A stretch of 37,078 nt of DNA from Pseudomonadota bacterium (lineage in GTDB: Bacteria > Pseudomonadota > Alphaproteobacteria > Acetobacterales > Acetobacteraceae). The notes beneath the pieces are model-generated. The model was not told the DNA's origin. It was given only the letters and a program-made list of their open reading frames with translations, and ran no database searches. This document shows, piece by piece, positions 14,382 to 23,506 of this stretch (within the stretch, counting starts at the first letter, position 1; each line of letters opens with the position of its first letter). Position numbers and translations under genes: made by a program. The stretch is from the NCBI GenBank assembly GCA_021847995.1, contig JAJZNE010000064.1, forward strand, positions 41,883 through 78,960, in the 5' to 3' direction.

Positions 14382-16274
14382 TCAGCCCTCCGTCACGTCG
14401 ATGAAGGTTTCCGCCGGGGCGAATCCGGCAAGGTCGAGCACGTAGCGCCGCACCTCCGCGGTGTCGGCTCCGGCGAGCGGCGTGAAGCCGAGCTTCTCGT
14501 AATGGTCCTTCACCATGCTGTTCTTCGCCGTCGGCACGTATTCGCCGATCAGCCGCGTCGCGCCGAGCCGCCGCGCCTCCGCCGCGATCAGCGCGAGGCT
14601 TGCCAGCTCGACCTGCCGGCCGAGCACGCGGCAGCTCATCAGCCAGGTGTCGATCAGCAGATCGCATCCGTCGCGCATGCGGCCGATCAGGATGGCGATG
14701 ATGCCGTTGTCGCCGAAGCGGTCGAGCAGCCGCAGTTGCAGCCCGACGGCGCGGTCATCGGCGATGATCGCCAGCACGTCGTCTTCGCCGTAGCGGCGGG
14801 TGGTGAGATTGAACTGGTTGGTCTTGTTGATGAGCTGCACCGTCCGCGCCAGACCGATGCGATCGAAGCGCCGCCACAGCAGGCGCATCGCCAGCCCGCG
14901 CAGATAGGACGGCAGATCGGTCGCCGTCGCGCGCAGCGCCTCGCGCGCGCGGTTGCCCTGATATTGCGCGGTGCGGGCGCGATCATCCTCGGTCACCGCC
15001 AGCGACTCGAAATATCCGGCATCGGCCAGCGTGCGCGCGAACAGCGCGGGATCGTCCGTCACCTCCGGCACCGCGACCATCGGCAGTTCCTGCCGCACCA
15101 GGTTGCGCTCGAACGGATTGTCATCGACGAAAACGAGCGAATCGAGGCCGATGTTGAGTTCGGCGGCGATGGTGCGCAGGTTGGTCGCCTTGTCGCTCCA
15201 GTTGGCGACGAAGCAGGCGATGTCGGCACGGCGCAGCAGCATCTCGGGATGGCGGTCGAACGGCGCCAGCGCGTTTGCCTCATCGTTCTTCGAGCACACG
15301 GCAAGGATTATGCCGCGGCGTGACAGTTCCCGTGCATAATCCTGAAAGGCCAGATACGCCTCGCCGAGCGCGCTGCCCTGGCCGAGCACCAGCCCTTCCA
15401 GCCCATCATCGCCAATCACGCCGCCCCACAGCGTGTTGTCGAGATCGAGGACGAGGCATTTGGCGCTGCGCCCCTGCCGCGACGCGATCAGCCGCAGCAC
15501 GAGGTCGCCATAGAGAGGGGCGGCGGCGGGCGCGACCTCCTGCTTCGCGCGATGCCAGAGGCCCGGATCGTGCCACGCTGCCAACCCATCGACCGCCGCA
15601 CGGGCGTCGAGCGCCAGCACATCGACCCCCTCCGCCTCGGCCATCGGCCGGATCTCGGCAGAGAGCGCGGCGATGAAGGCGGCACGGGAGCCTGGCAGCC
15701 GCGACTCGTTGTGGCCGAGCAGCGGCGGATGCAGCGGCAGCGGCACCGACTGGATGACCTGGCAGCCGAAGGCGGCGCGGGCCATGCGCCAGCATTCGCC
15801 GATACGTGACAGGGTTTCCGCGAGCCGCGCCGCGACCGCCGCCGGCGGGTCCGCAGCCGAGATGCCGGCGGCCAGATGGTGCGCGTCCAGCGCCAGCAGC
15901 ACGGCGCTGGGCCGGAACGCATGCAGCGCCGAGCCGGGATCGGAAAGATCCTGCCAGTACTGGCCGAATTCGCTTTCATAGAGGGTGGCATGCAGCCCGC
16001 GTCGCAGTGCTGCGACCCGCAGCCCGGCATGAAGATGCGCGAGCGTGCAGGAGCCGAGCAGCGCAAGTCGGATCGGCTTGCCGGGGACACCGGCCGGTGT
16101 CGCTGCCGCCGTCGCACGGCGCAGCACCGCATCGAGCGCGTTGGTGGCGACGAAATCGAGCCGCGTGTTGGCCAGTGCCACGCCCTGCCGCCATGCCTCA
16201 TCCGCATCGTCCGGGATCGCCCGCAGCCGTGCCCGCCAGTCCGGCAGCGCCGGCAACCAGTACAGCGCCGTCAC
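14382..16274 (-). CDS. FkbH-like HAD-superfamily acyl-ACP loading enzyme
   Basis: A 630-residue multidomain protein of the FkbH family. FkbH proteins take 1,3-bisphosphoglycerate, dephosphorylate it and load a glyceryl unit on a carrier protein. The N-terminal third (about 65-265) has LALLGSCTLAHLH and ends near QEVAPAAAPLYGDLVLRLI. The HAD core follows, with motif I LVLDLDNTLWGGVIGDDG (Asp277, Asp279), CSKNDEANA and FVDDNPFERNLV. The C-terminus is GNAT-like (DTWLMSCRVLGRQVE, then YVPTAKNSMVKDHYEKLGF). The GTG at 16274 was chosen because the longer frame would overlap the divergent CoA-transferase gene; start uncertain. It is followed at once by its carrier protein. The end product (polyketide unit, glycan decoration or other) is unknown. 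Confidence 0.85.
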   Translation of the reverse strand: MTALYWLPALPDWRARLRAIPDDADEAWRQGVALANTRLDFVATNALDAVLRRATAAATPAGVPGKPIRLALLGSCTLAHLHAGLRVAALRRGLHATLYESEFGQYWQDLSDPGSALHAFRPSAVLLALDAHHLAAGISAADPPAAVAARLAETLSRIGECWRMARAAFGCQVIQSVPLPLHPPLLGHNESRLPGSRAAFIAALSAEIRPMAEAEGVDVLALDARAAVDGLAAWHDPGLWHRAKQEVAPAAAPLYGDLVLRLIASRQGRSAKCLVLDLDNTLWGGVIGDDGLEGLVLGQGSALGEAYLAFQDYARELSRRGIILAVCSKNDEANALAPFDRHPEMLLRRADIACFVANWSDKATNLRTIAAELNIGLDSLVFVDDNPFERNLVRQELPMVAVPEVTDDPALFARTLADAGYFESLAVTEDDRARTAQYQGNRAREALRATATDLPSYLRGLAMRLLWRRFDRIGLARTVQLINKTNQFNLTTRRYGEDDVLAIIADDRAVGLQLRLLDRFGDNGIIAILIGRMRDGCDLLIDTWLMSCRVLGRQVELASLALIAAEARRLGATRLIGEYVPTAKNSMVKDHYEKLGFTPLAGADTAEVRRYVLDLAGFAPAETFIDVTEG

Positions 16275-16440
16275 CCCGCCCACACCCCCGCTATGGCCGG
16301 CTCCGTTCAAGCACGGCGCGCGGCGGCAATGCAACGACGAAGCAGCAGCCGGAGGCACCGGTTGCGCGACCCGCTGCGCCGCCGCCATAGTGCGCCGTCG
16401 GCGCCCGCGCGGCGCCGGCTCGCCGCACGAGGACCGCGTT
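16275..16440. promoter_or_regulatory. Divergent intergenic region, fkbH-like / CoA-transferase operon
   Basis: 166 nt separate two divergent transcription units and must hold promoters for both unless they lie inside genes. On the plus strand TTGCGC (16362-16367) and CATAGT (16386-16391) are spaced by 18 nt, a weak sigma-70-like pair. GAGGA stands about 7 nt before the ATG at 16441. No strong dyad was noticed. No regulator gene is adjacent to either unit. Confidence 0.3.
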
Positions 16441-17622
16441 ATGCAGCCGCTGAAGGGCATCACCGTCGTCACCCTGGAGCACGCCATCGCCGCGCCCTTC
16501 GCGACGCGGCAGCTGGCCGACCTCGGCGCCCGCGTGATCAAGATCGAGCGGCCGGGGAGCGGGGATTTCGCCCGCGGCTACGACGCTCGGGTGCGCGGCA
16601 TCGCGTCCCATTTCGTCTGGACCAACCGGTCGAAGGAGAGCCTGACGCTGGACGTGAAGCATCCGCGCGCGCGGGCGCTGCTGTCGCGGCTGATCCGCGA
16701 ACGGGCCGACGTGGTGGTGCAGAACCTGGCCCCCGGCGCCGCCGCCCGGCTCGGCCTGTCATATGCCACGCTGGCGGCAGCGAAGCCCGGTATCATCGTC
16801 TGCGACATCTCCGGCTACGGCAGCGACGGGCCCTATCGCGACAAGAAGGCCTATGACCTGCTGATCCAGGGCGAATCCGGCTTCGTCTCCGTCACCGGCA
16901 CGGCGGAGACGCCGTCGAAGGCCGGTGCCTCGATCGCCGACATCGCCGCCGGAATGTACGCCTACAGCGCGATCCTCGCCGCCCTGCTGGAACGCCGGAC
17001 GACCGGGCAGGGCCGGCACATCGATATCTCGATGCTGGAATCGCTGGTGGAGTGGATGTCCTTCCCGCTCTATTACGCGATCGACGGCCAGCCACCGCCG
17101 GCACGCAACGGGGCAAGCCATGCCACCATCTTCCCCTATGGCCCGTTTCCGACCGGCGACGGCAAATCGGTACTGCTGGGATTGCAGAATGAGCGGGAAT
17201 GGGCGGCATTCTGCACCGAGGTGCTGCGGCGGCCGGAACTGGCGCAGGATCCGCGCTTCTCCGGCAACGCCGCGCGCCTGGCCGGCCGCGACCAGCTTCG
17301 CGACATCATCGTTGCCGTTTTCGCCGAGCTGACGGCCGCACAGGTGGTCGCGCGGCTGGAGGAAGCCCGCATCGCCAACGCCCGGGTCAACGACATGCAC
17401 GATGTCTGGCAGCATCCGCAGCTGCAGGCGCGCCGCCGCTGGCGGGAGGTGGCAACCGAGCGCGGCCCGGTCCCCGCGCTGCTGCCGCCCGGCGCAGCGG
17501 CGGAGGAGGAGGCGCGCATGGACCCGGTGCCCGCTCTCGGCGCACAGACCGAGGCGATCCTGCGCGAACTCGGCTGCACGGCGAGCGAAATCGCCGAGCT
17601 GCGCGCGGCAGGGGCGGTATGA
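16441..17622 (+). CDS. CaiB/BaiF-family (class III) CoA-transferase
   Basis: A 393-residue cytosolic enzyme predicted to move CoA between carboxylic acids. Family marks: the N-terminal LKGITVVTLEHAIAAPFATRQLADLGA, KIERPGSGDFARGYD, NRSKESLTLD, DISGYGSDGPYRDKKAYDLL with the catalytic Asp at about residue 139, and GQGRHIDISMLESL. Overall layout resembles mesaconyl-, itaconate- or formyl-CoA transferase relatives; the exact acids cannot be assigned. The ATG at 16441 has GAGGA upstream. It is the first gene of an eight-gene rightward unit, with hyuA starting only 13 nt after its stop. That placement suggests it activates the product of the HyuAB reaction or the imported acid itself. Confidence 0.9.
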   Translation: MQPLKGITVVTLEHAIAAPFATRQLADLGARVIKIERPGSGDFARGYDARVRGIASHFVWTNRSKESLTLDVKHPRARALLSRLIRERADVVVQNLAPGAAARLGLSYATLAAAKPGIIVCDISGYGSDGPYRDKKAYDLLIQGESGFVSVTGTAETPSKAGASIADIAAGMYAYSAILAALLERRTTGQGRHIDISMLESLVEWMSFPLYYAIDGQPPPARNGASHATIFPYGPFPTGDGKSVLLGLQNEREWAAFCTEVLRRPELAQDPRFSGNAARLAGRDQLRDIIVAVFAELTAAQVVARLEEARIANARVNDMHDVWQHPQLQARRRWREVATERGPVPALLPPGAAAEEEARMDPVPALGAQTEAILRELGCTASEIAELRAAGAV

Positions 17623-17635
17623 GCGGAGCGGCGAC

Positions 17636-19672
17636 GTGACGCGGCCGGGCGTGCGCATCGGCATCGACATCGGGGGCACCTTCACCGACCTCCAGATCTT
17701 CGACGAGCGCAGCGGCACGTTGAATGCATGCAAGACATTGACCACGCCGGACGACCTCTCGGCCGGCCTGCTTGCCGGCATTGCCGAGGCCGGCGGACGC
17801 TTTGGCTTTGCGGCGGGCGATGTGCGGCTGCTGCTGCACGGCACCACGATCGCGACCAACGCCGTGCTGGAAGGGCGCTTTCCGCGCGCCGCCCTGCTCA
17901 CGACCGAAGGGTTCCGCGACGTGCTGGAAATCGGGCGGCATGTCAGGCGCGACCTGTACGGCCTGCGCCCGCCGTTGCGGCCGGAGCTGATCGCGCGGGA
18001 CCGACGCATCGGGGTGGCCGAACGGGTGCGCGCCGATGGCAGTGTCGCGACGCCGCTGACGGAGGCGGCGATGGCGGCTGCGATCGCCGCGCTGCGCGCA
18101 ACCGGGCCGGAAACGGTGGCGGTGGCGCTGCTGAATGCGCATGTGAACGACGCCCACGAGCGCGCCCTCCGCGATGCCATCGCCCGCGCCTGTCCCGGCC
18201 TGCCGGTTTCGCTGTCGTCCGAGATCAGCCCGGAAATCCGCGAATACGAGCGCACGGCAACGACGGCGCTGAACGCGCTGCTGATGCCGGTGGTGCAGGC
18301 GTATCTGCACCGGCTGACGGCGCGGCTGGCGGCGGCCGGGATCGCCGCGCCGGTGCTGCTGGTGCAGTCGAACGGGGGCGTTTGCAGCCCCGCCGTCGCC
18401 GCGGCACAACCGGTGCGGCTGCTGCTGTCAGGGCCGAGCGGCGGCGCGGCGGCGGCACGGCTGACGGCCTCGCGGCTCGGCCGGCCCGATCTCGTCGGCG
18501 TGGACATGGGCGGCACCAGCTTCGACGTCTGTGTTGTGCGCGGCGCCGCGCTGGCGCAGATCGCCGAAGGCGAGATCAGCGGCATTCCCGTCCGGCTGCC
18601 GATGATCGAGATGCGCACCATCGGCGCCGGCGGCGGCTCGATCGCGGCGGCGGGACCGGGAGGGTTGCTGACGGTCGGCCCTGCCAGCGCCGGCGCGCGG
18701 CCCGGACCGGCGTGCTATGGCCGCGGCGGGCAGGAGGCGACGGTGACCGACGCCAACCTCATGCTCGGCCGGCTCGATGCGGCATCGTTCCTGCGCGGCA
18801 GCATGACCCTGGACCTGGCGGCGGCGCGGGCGGCGATCGCGGCGCGCGTCGCCGTACCGCTCGGGCTTTCCGTCGAAGCGGCGGCGGAGGGCGTGGTGGC
18901 ACTGACCGAAACGGCGCTGGCCGGCGCGATCCGGCTGAGCCTGTTCGAGAAGGGGCTTGATCCGGTGGATTTCGCGCTGCTGGCGTTCGGCGGTGCCGGC
19001 GGGCTGCACGCGATCGCGGTTGCTGCCGAACTCGGCATGCGGGAGGTGATCTTTCCCGCCAGCGCCAGCACGTTTTCCGCCCGCGGCATCCTGGAGAGCG
19101 ACATCGTGCATGACCTGGCGGCGAGCCGCGTGCTGCGGGCCGAGGCGGCGAACCTGCCGCATCTGCACAGGACGGCGGCGTCGCTGCGCGCCGACGGCGA
19201 GGCGTTGCTGGCGGCGGACGGCGTGCCGCCGGAGCGGCGCAGCTTCGCGCCGGCGGCGGACATGCGCTATGTCGGCCAGGTCTTCGAAATCGTGGTACCG
19301 TGGCCGGAGGGAGACGACATGGCAGCATTGTGTGCCCGCTTCCACGCGCTGCACCGCCAGCGCTTCAGCTACGCCGACCCCGACGCACCGGTGGAGATCG
19401 TGACACAGCGGCTCGCCGCGACCGGGTGTCTCGACCGCGTGGACGCCCCCCCCGCCGCGCCGCCGGCGGGCGCCGCTGCGTTCTGCACGCGCCACGTCTT
19501 CCTCGCCGGCGAATGGACCCTCGCCGCGGTGCATCGGCGTGAGACACTGACCGGCGACGTTGCCGGCCCGGCGGTGATCGAGGAGGAATACACGACACTG
19601 CTGATCCCCGCCGGCTGGGTCTGCACGCCGGTGCGCGACGGTCATCTTTCGGCGCGGCGGGCGGCGGCATGA
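17636..19672 (+). CDS. hyuA: Hydantoinase/5-oxoprolinase family subunit A
   Basis: A 678-residue ATP-binding subunit of the HyuA/HyuB family (N-methylhydantoinase, 5-oxoprolinase, caprolactamase, and the distant acetone/acetophenone carboxylases). The N-terminus has the actin-like phosphate motif IGIDIGGTFTD (about 8-18), then HGTTIATNAVLEGR. A second phosphate motif GVDMGGTSFDV occurs near residue 288, followed by TIGAGGGSIA and GPACYGRGG. The GTG at 17636 lies 13 nt after the CoA-transferase stop; the frame extends upstream into that gene but is a shadow there. Its stop overlaps the hyuB start (ATGA), as expected for a stoichiometric complex. No additional carboxylase subunit is present, which favours an ATP-dependent ring-opening hydrolase over a carboxylase. 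Confidence 0.92.
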   Translation: MTRPGVRIGIDIGGTFTDLQIFDERSGTLNACKTLTTPDDLSAGLLAGIAEAGGRFGFAAGDVRLLLHGTTIATNAVLEGRFPRAALLTTEGFRDVLEIGRHVRRDLYGLRPPLRPELIARDRRIGVAERVRADGSVATPLTEAAMAAAIAALRATGPETVAVALLNAHVNDAHERALRDAIARACPGLPVSLSSEISPEIREYERTATTALNALLMPVVQAYLHRLTARLAAAGIAAPVLLVQSNGGVCSPAVAAAQPVRLLLSGPSGGAAAARLTASRLGRPDLVGVDMGGTSFDVCVVRGAALAQIAEGEISGIPVRLPMIEMRTIGAGGGSIAAAGPGGLLTVGPASAGARPGPACYGRGGQEATVTDANLMLGRLDAASFLRGSMTLDLAAARAAIAARVAVPLGLSVEAAAEGVVALTETALAGAIRLSLFEKGLDPVDFALLAFGGAGGLHAIAVAAELGMREVIFPASASTFSARGILESDIVHDLAASRVLRAEAANLPHLHRTAASLRADGEALLAADGVPPERRSFAPAADMRYVGQVFEIVVPWPEGDDMAALCARFHALHRQRFSYADPDAPVEIVTQRLAATGCLDRVDAPPAAPPAGAAAFCTRHVFLAGEWTLAAVHRRETLTGDVAGPAVIEEEYTTLLIPAGWVCTPVRDGHLSARRAAA

Positions 19673-21303
19673 GCGCGATCGGCGATCCGGTGGCGCTGGA
19701 GATCCTGCGTCACGCGCTGACCGCGGCAGCGGCGGAGATGGACGTGACCATCTGGCGCACCAGCCGTTCGACCATCGTGCGCGAGCTGCTCGACTACTCG
19801 ACCGCCGTGTTCGACCGCGACGGCGGCAATGTTGCTCAATCGGCGCGCATCCCGCAGCATCTCAATGCGATGGGTGCAGGACTGCGCACCGTGATTGAGC
19901 GCTTCCTGCCGCTCGACGGATGGGCGGACGGCGATGTCGTGATCACCAACGACCCCTATTGCGGCGGCCAGCACATTCCCGACATCCTCGCCTTCCGCCC
20001 GGTGTTCGTGCAGGGCACGCGCGTCGCCGTGGTCGGCACGTGCTGCCATCATCTCGACATGGGCGGCATCGCCGCCGGCAGCTACGCGGCGAATGCCACC
20101 GAGATTTTCCAGGAGGGGCTGCGCATCCCGCCGGTGCGGCTGGTGCGCGCCGGCACGATCAATGCCGAGGTGCTGGCGATCATGCGCCAGAACGTGCGCC
20201 GGCCGGACATGCTGTGGGGCGATTTGCAGGCGCAGCTTGCCTCGCTGGCGGTCGGCGCGGCTGCGGTGGAACGCATCGCGGCGAAGCACGGGACCGCGAC
20301 GCTGATCGCCGCCTGCACCGCCCTGCTCGACGCATCGGAGCGGGCGATGCGCGCGATGATCGGAGAACTGCCCGACGGAGAATACGGATTCGAGGATTTC
20401 ATCGACGACGACGGTCTCGGCACCGGGCCGATCCGCATCCACGCCGTGATCGCGATCCACGGCGATACGATGACCGTCGATCTGTCCGGCTGCGCCCCGC
20501 AGGTGCTCGGCCCGATCAATGCGACCCGCGCCTCCGCCGCCTCCGCCGTCGCTTATGCGGTCCTCGCCTGTGCCACCACGCCGATCCCGGCCAATGCCGG
20601 CTGCGAACGGCCGATCCGGCTGATCGCGCCGGAAGGGACCGTGGTCAGCGCGCGCCATCCGGCGCCCGTTGCCAACCGCATGGTGGTCTCGCACCGGCTC
20701 GCGACGACACTGCTCGGCGCCCTGGCACAGGCGGCACCGGAGCGGATTCCGGCGGCGTATTACGGCACTTCCTACGTGTGCAGCTTCCAGACCATCGCCG
20801 ACCGCGGACGCGGCGTCCTGGTGGAGATCGAGGTCGGCGGCGGCGGCGGCCATCCGGCCGCGGACGGCACGAATGCGTGGTCGTGCGGCATGCACAACAA
20901 CGCCAACATCCCGGTCGAAATGGTGGAAAGCGAGTTGCCCCTGACCGTCACGCGGTATGAATTGCGGCCCGACTCCGCCGGCGCCGGCCGGCAGCGCGGC
21001 GGCCTCGGCCTCGTGCGCGAATGGCGAGTGGAATGCGCGGAAGCGGTGTTCACCGCCAATCTTGAGCGATTCCGCACCCGCCCCTACGGCCTCGCCGGCG
21101 GCAGCGCCGCGGCGGTCGGGCGCCTGACCCTGGTCCGCGACGGGCAGGAAACCGCCCTTGCCTCCAAGACCGGCAATCTGCGCCTGCGGCGGGGCGATCT
21201 GATCCGGCTGGAAACCTCGGGCGGCGGCGGGTTCGGCGATCCGGCGGCGCGAGAGGCGGCGGCGCATGCGCGGGATCTGGCCCTCGGCTACGTCACGGCG
21301 TAA
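19669..21303 (+). CDS. hyuB: Hydantoinase/5-oxoprolinase family subunit B
   Basis: A 544-residue partner of HyuA. It begins DPVALEILRHALTAAAAEMD, the usual start of the B subunit. The metal-site pattern of the family is kept: NDPYCGGQHIPD gives His102 and Asp105, and CCHHLDMGG gives His127/His128. Further marks are RPDMLWGDLQAQLAS and the C-terminal GGGGFGDP. The conserved metal ligands suggest an active enzyme. Together HyuAB would use ATP to open a cyclic amide or imide or hydrolyse a related bond. The 63 nt between hyuB and the binding-protein gene show no terminator, so transcription probably continues. Confidence 0.92.
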   Translation: MSAIGDPVALEILRHALTAAAAEMDVTIWRTSRSTIVRELLDYSTAVFDRDGGNVAQSARIPQHLNAMGAGLRTVIERFLPLDGWADGDVVITNDPYCGGQHIPDILAFRPVFVQGTRVAVVGTCCHHLDMGGIAAGSYAANATEIFQEGLRIPPVRLVRAGTINAEVLAIMRQNVRRPDMLWGDLQAQLASLAVGAAAVERIAAKHGTATLIAACTALLDASERAMRAMIGELPDGEYGFEDFIDDDGLGTGPIRIHAVIAIHGDTMTVDLSGCAPQVLGPINATRASAASAVAYAVLACATTPIPANAGCERPIRLIAPEGTVVSARHPAPVANRMVVSHRLATTLLGALAQAAPERIPAAYYGTSYVCSFQTIADRGRGVLVEIEVGGGGGHPAADGTNAWSCGMHNNANIPVEMVESELPLTVTRYELRPDSAGAGRQRGGLGLVREWRVECAEAVFTANLERFRTRPYGLAGGSAAAVGRLTLVRDGQETALASKTGNLRLRRGDLIRLETSGGGGFGDPAAREAAAHARDLALGYVTA

Positions 21304-21366
21304 CCTCCGCGCCGCACGTGGCACGCGCCTCGCATGGGCGGTGCCGCTTTCGGGAGAGCACGCTTC

Positions 21367-22620
21367 ATGCCCACCCTACTCCGCCGCGCCGCCGTCGCCC
21401 TCGTCGTGACCCTGATGCCGCTGGCATGGACGAGTTCCGTGCGCGCGGCCGGGGACGTGGTGATCGGTGCCGTGTTCCCGCTCACCGGCAACGCCGCACA
21501 GGTCGGCATCGACGCCCGCGCGGCGCTGGAGACGGAGGCCGAGATCATCAACGGCCATCACGACATGCCGATGCTGCTCGGCGCCGGCGGCGGGCTTGCG
21601 CAGCTTGGCGGGGCGCATGTGCGGCTCGTGTTCGCCGACAGCCAGAACAACCCGCAGACCGCGCGGGCGGAGGCCGAACGGCTGATCACGCAGGATCACG
21701 TGGCTGCGATCATCGGCAGCTATACCAGCGCCACTGCGGCAACCATCAGCCAGGTGACGGAACGCTACCAGGTTCCCTACATCTCCGCCGACAACTCCTC
21801 GCCCAGCCTGACGGAACGCGGGCTGCACTGGATCTTCCGCACCTCGCCCACCGACGTGATGTTCACCGGGGCGATGTTCGAATTCATGCAGGCGATCGGT
21901 GAGCGCACCGGCCACAAGGCGGCCAGCGTCGCGCTGATCTATGAAGATTCGATCTTCGGCAGCGACAGCGCGGCAGTGCAGCGCAAAGACGCCGCCGCCG
22001 CGGGGATCAGGGTGGCGGCCGACATCCGCTATCGCGCCAATTCCCCATCGCTCTCGACCGAGGTGGAGCGGCTCCATGCTGCCGACGCCGACGTCCTGCT
22101 GCCGTCTTCCTATACCAGCGACGCCATCCTGCTGATGCGCGCAATGCACGAATCCGGCTATGCGCCGCGCGCCATCATCGCGCAGGATGCCGGTTTCGTG
22201 CAGCAAAGCTTCCTCGATGCGGTCGGGCCGCTGGCCGAGGGGGTAATGAGCCGCTCCGCCTTCGCGCTCGATGCCACGCGGGCGCGCCCGGCGATCGCAC
22301 CGGTCAATGCGCTGTTCCACGCCCGTGCCGGCAAGGATCTGAACGATCTCACCTCGCGCGATATCACCGCGTTGCAGGTGCTGGCCGACGCGATCGGCCG
22401 CGCCGGCACGACGCAGCCGGAAAAGCTGCGCGCTGCTCTTGCGGCGACACGGATCGACGGCGCGCAGACCATCATGCCCTGGCGCGGTGTCGCATTCGAC
22501 GACAAGGGCCAGAACAGCGAAGCCGACCCGGTGATCCAGCAGATCCAGGGGGGCACGTGGCACACCGTGTTCCCGTTCGCGGTGGCGACGGCGGCGCCGG
22601 TCTGGAACGTCGGCAAATGA
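21367..22620 (+). CDS. Liv-type ABC transporter periplasmic substrate-binding protein (operon 1)
   Basis: A 417-residue periplasmic binding protein of the Leu/Ile/Val-binding (Peripla_BP_6) class. The signal peptide runs from PTLLRRAAVALVV to about residue 27, with likely cleavage after VRA. The mature part starts DVVIGAVFPLTGNAAQVG, and YTSATAATISQVTERYQVPYIS is the typical lobe-I segment. GGGAGAG lies upstream of the ATG at 21367; an earlier in-frame ATG at 21334 has weaker support. It should set the specificity of the importer encoded directly downstream. Members bind amino acids, amides, urea or aromatic acids, so the ligand cannot be named, but the hyuAB genes upstream suggest a cyclic amide or related nitrogen compound. 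Confidence 0.9.
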   Translation: MPTLLRRAAVALVVTLMPLAWTSSVRAAGDVVIGAVFPLTGNAAQVGIDARAALETEAEIINGHHDMPMLLGAGGGLAQLGGAHVRLVFADSQNNPQTARAEAERLITQDHVAAIIGSYTSATAATISQVTERYQVPYISADNSSPSLTERGLHWIFRTSPTDVMFTGAMFEFMQAIGERTGHKAASVALIYEDSIFGSDSAAVQRKDAAAAGIRVAADIRYRANSPSLSTEVERLHAADADVLLPSSYTSDAILLMRAMHESGYAPRAIIAQDAGFVQQSFLDAVGPLAEGVMSRSAFALDATRARPAIAPVNALFHARAGKDLNDLTSRDITALQVLADAIGRAGTTQPEKLRAALAATRIDGAQTIMPWRGVAFDDKGQNSEADPVIQQIQGGTWHTVFPFAVATAAPVWNVGK

Positions 22621-22630
22621 CCGGTGCCGC

Positions 22631-23506
22631 GTGACGCCGGTGCTGCTGCTGCAGGTGATGGCGCTGGGGCTGCTCACCGGTCTCGTCTATGCGCTGGTCG
22701 CCGCCGGATTGTCGCTGATCTTTGGGCTGATGGATGTGGTGAACTTCGCGCATGGCCAGTTTCTCATGCTGGCCATGTATGCCGCCTTCGCGGTCCACGC
22801 GGCAAGCGGGGTCGGCGTCGCGCTGGAACTGCCGCTGGTGGTGCTGCTGCTGTTCGTGCTCGGCGTCGCCACCTATCGCGGCCTGATCGCACGTGCGCTT
22901 GGCGTTGCCACCAATCGCGGCATGGTGCAGATTTTCGTCACCTTCGGCCTCGGCATCTTTCTCACCGGCGCGGCGCAGTTCGTGTTCGGGGGCGATTTCC
23001 GCAGCATCGGCGACGGCATGCTGGCCAACCGCAGCCTGATCCTGCACGGGCTGCACCTGCCGCTCGCGCAGGTGGCCGCGGCCGTGGTCTGCCTGCTCGC
23101 CTTCGCCGCCCTCGCCCTCATCTCGCGCACGGAATTCGGCCGCGCGCTGGCGGCGACGCGGGAGGATCGGGAGGCAGTGGCACTGATCGGCATCGACCGC
23201 AACCGCATCTTCGCGCTCGGCTGGGGCCTGGGCTGCGCCGCGGTGGGGGTGGCGGGTGTAATGCTGGTGCAGTTCTACTACGTCTCGCCCAATGTCGGGG
23301 CGGATTTCGCGCTGATCGCCTATGTCACGGTCGCCCTGGGCGGCTTCGGCAGCCTGCTCGGCGCGCTCGTCGCCGGCATCCTGATCGGCGAGGTGGAGGC
23401 GCTGACCGCGCTGCTGCTGGAGCCGTCCCTGAAGCAGGTCGGCATGTTCGCGATCTATCTCGCCGTCCTGATGCTGCGTCCGCGCGGCCTGTTCGGACGG
23501 CTGTGA
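22631..23506 (+). CDS. livH: Liv-type ABC transporter permease LivH (operon 1)
   Basis: An inner-membrane permease of 291 residues with about eight hydrophobic segments. The signatures GLLTGLVYALVAAGLSLIFG and VVNFAHGQFLMLAMYAAF are those of LivH. The cytoplasmic coupling loop reads SRTEFGRALAATREDREAVALIGID, and GGFGSLLGALVAGILIGEVE is the typical late motif. Translation starts at a GTG about 10 nt after the binding-protein stop. The stop TGA shares its last base with the ATG of livM. It should pair with LivM to form the membrane channel. Confidence 0.93.
   Translation: MTPVLLLQVMALGLLTGLVYALVAAGLSLIFGLMDVVNFAHGQFLMLAMYAAFAVHAASGVGVALELPLVVLLLFVLGVATYRGLIARALGVATNRGMVQIFVTFGLGIFLTGAAQFVFGGDFRSIGDGMLANRSLILHGLHLPLAQVAAAVVCLLAFAALALISRTEFGRALAATREDREAVALIGIDRNRIFALGWGLGCAAVGVAGVMLVQFYYVSPNVGADFALIAYVTVALGGFGSLLGALVAGILIGEVEALTALLLEPSLKQVGMFAIYLAVLMLRPRGLFGRL

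Noticed and set aside
16275-16541. N-terminal extension of the FkbH-like gene
   Set aside because: It would run antisense into the start of the well-supported CoA-transferase gene, and its translation is low-complexity.
17402-17635. Upstream extension of hyuA
   Set aside because: It overlaps the coding end of the CoA-transferase in another frame and lacks any HyuA similarity; the conserved start follows the GTG at 17636.
19446-19453. Run of eight C near the end of hyuA as a phase-variation tract
   Set aside because: It lies in the last quarter of a catabolic gene, the frame is intact, and similar runs occur by chance in this window (for example near 34236).
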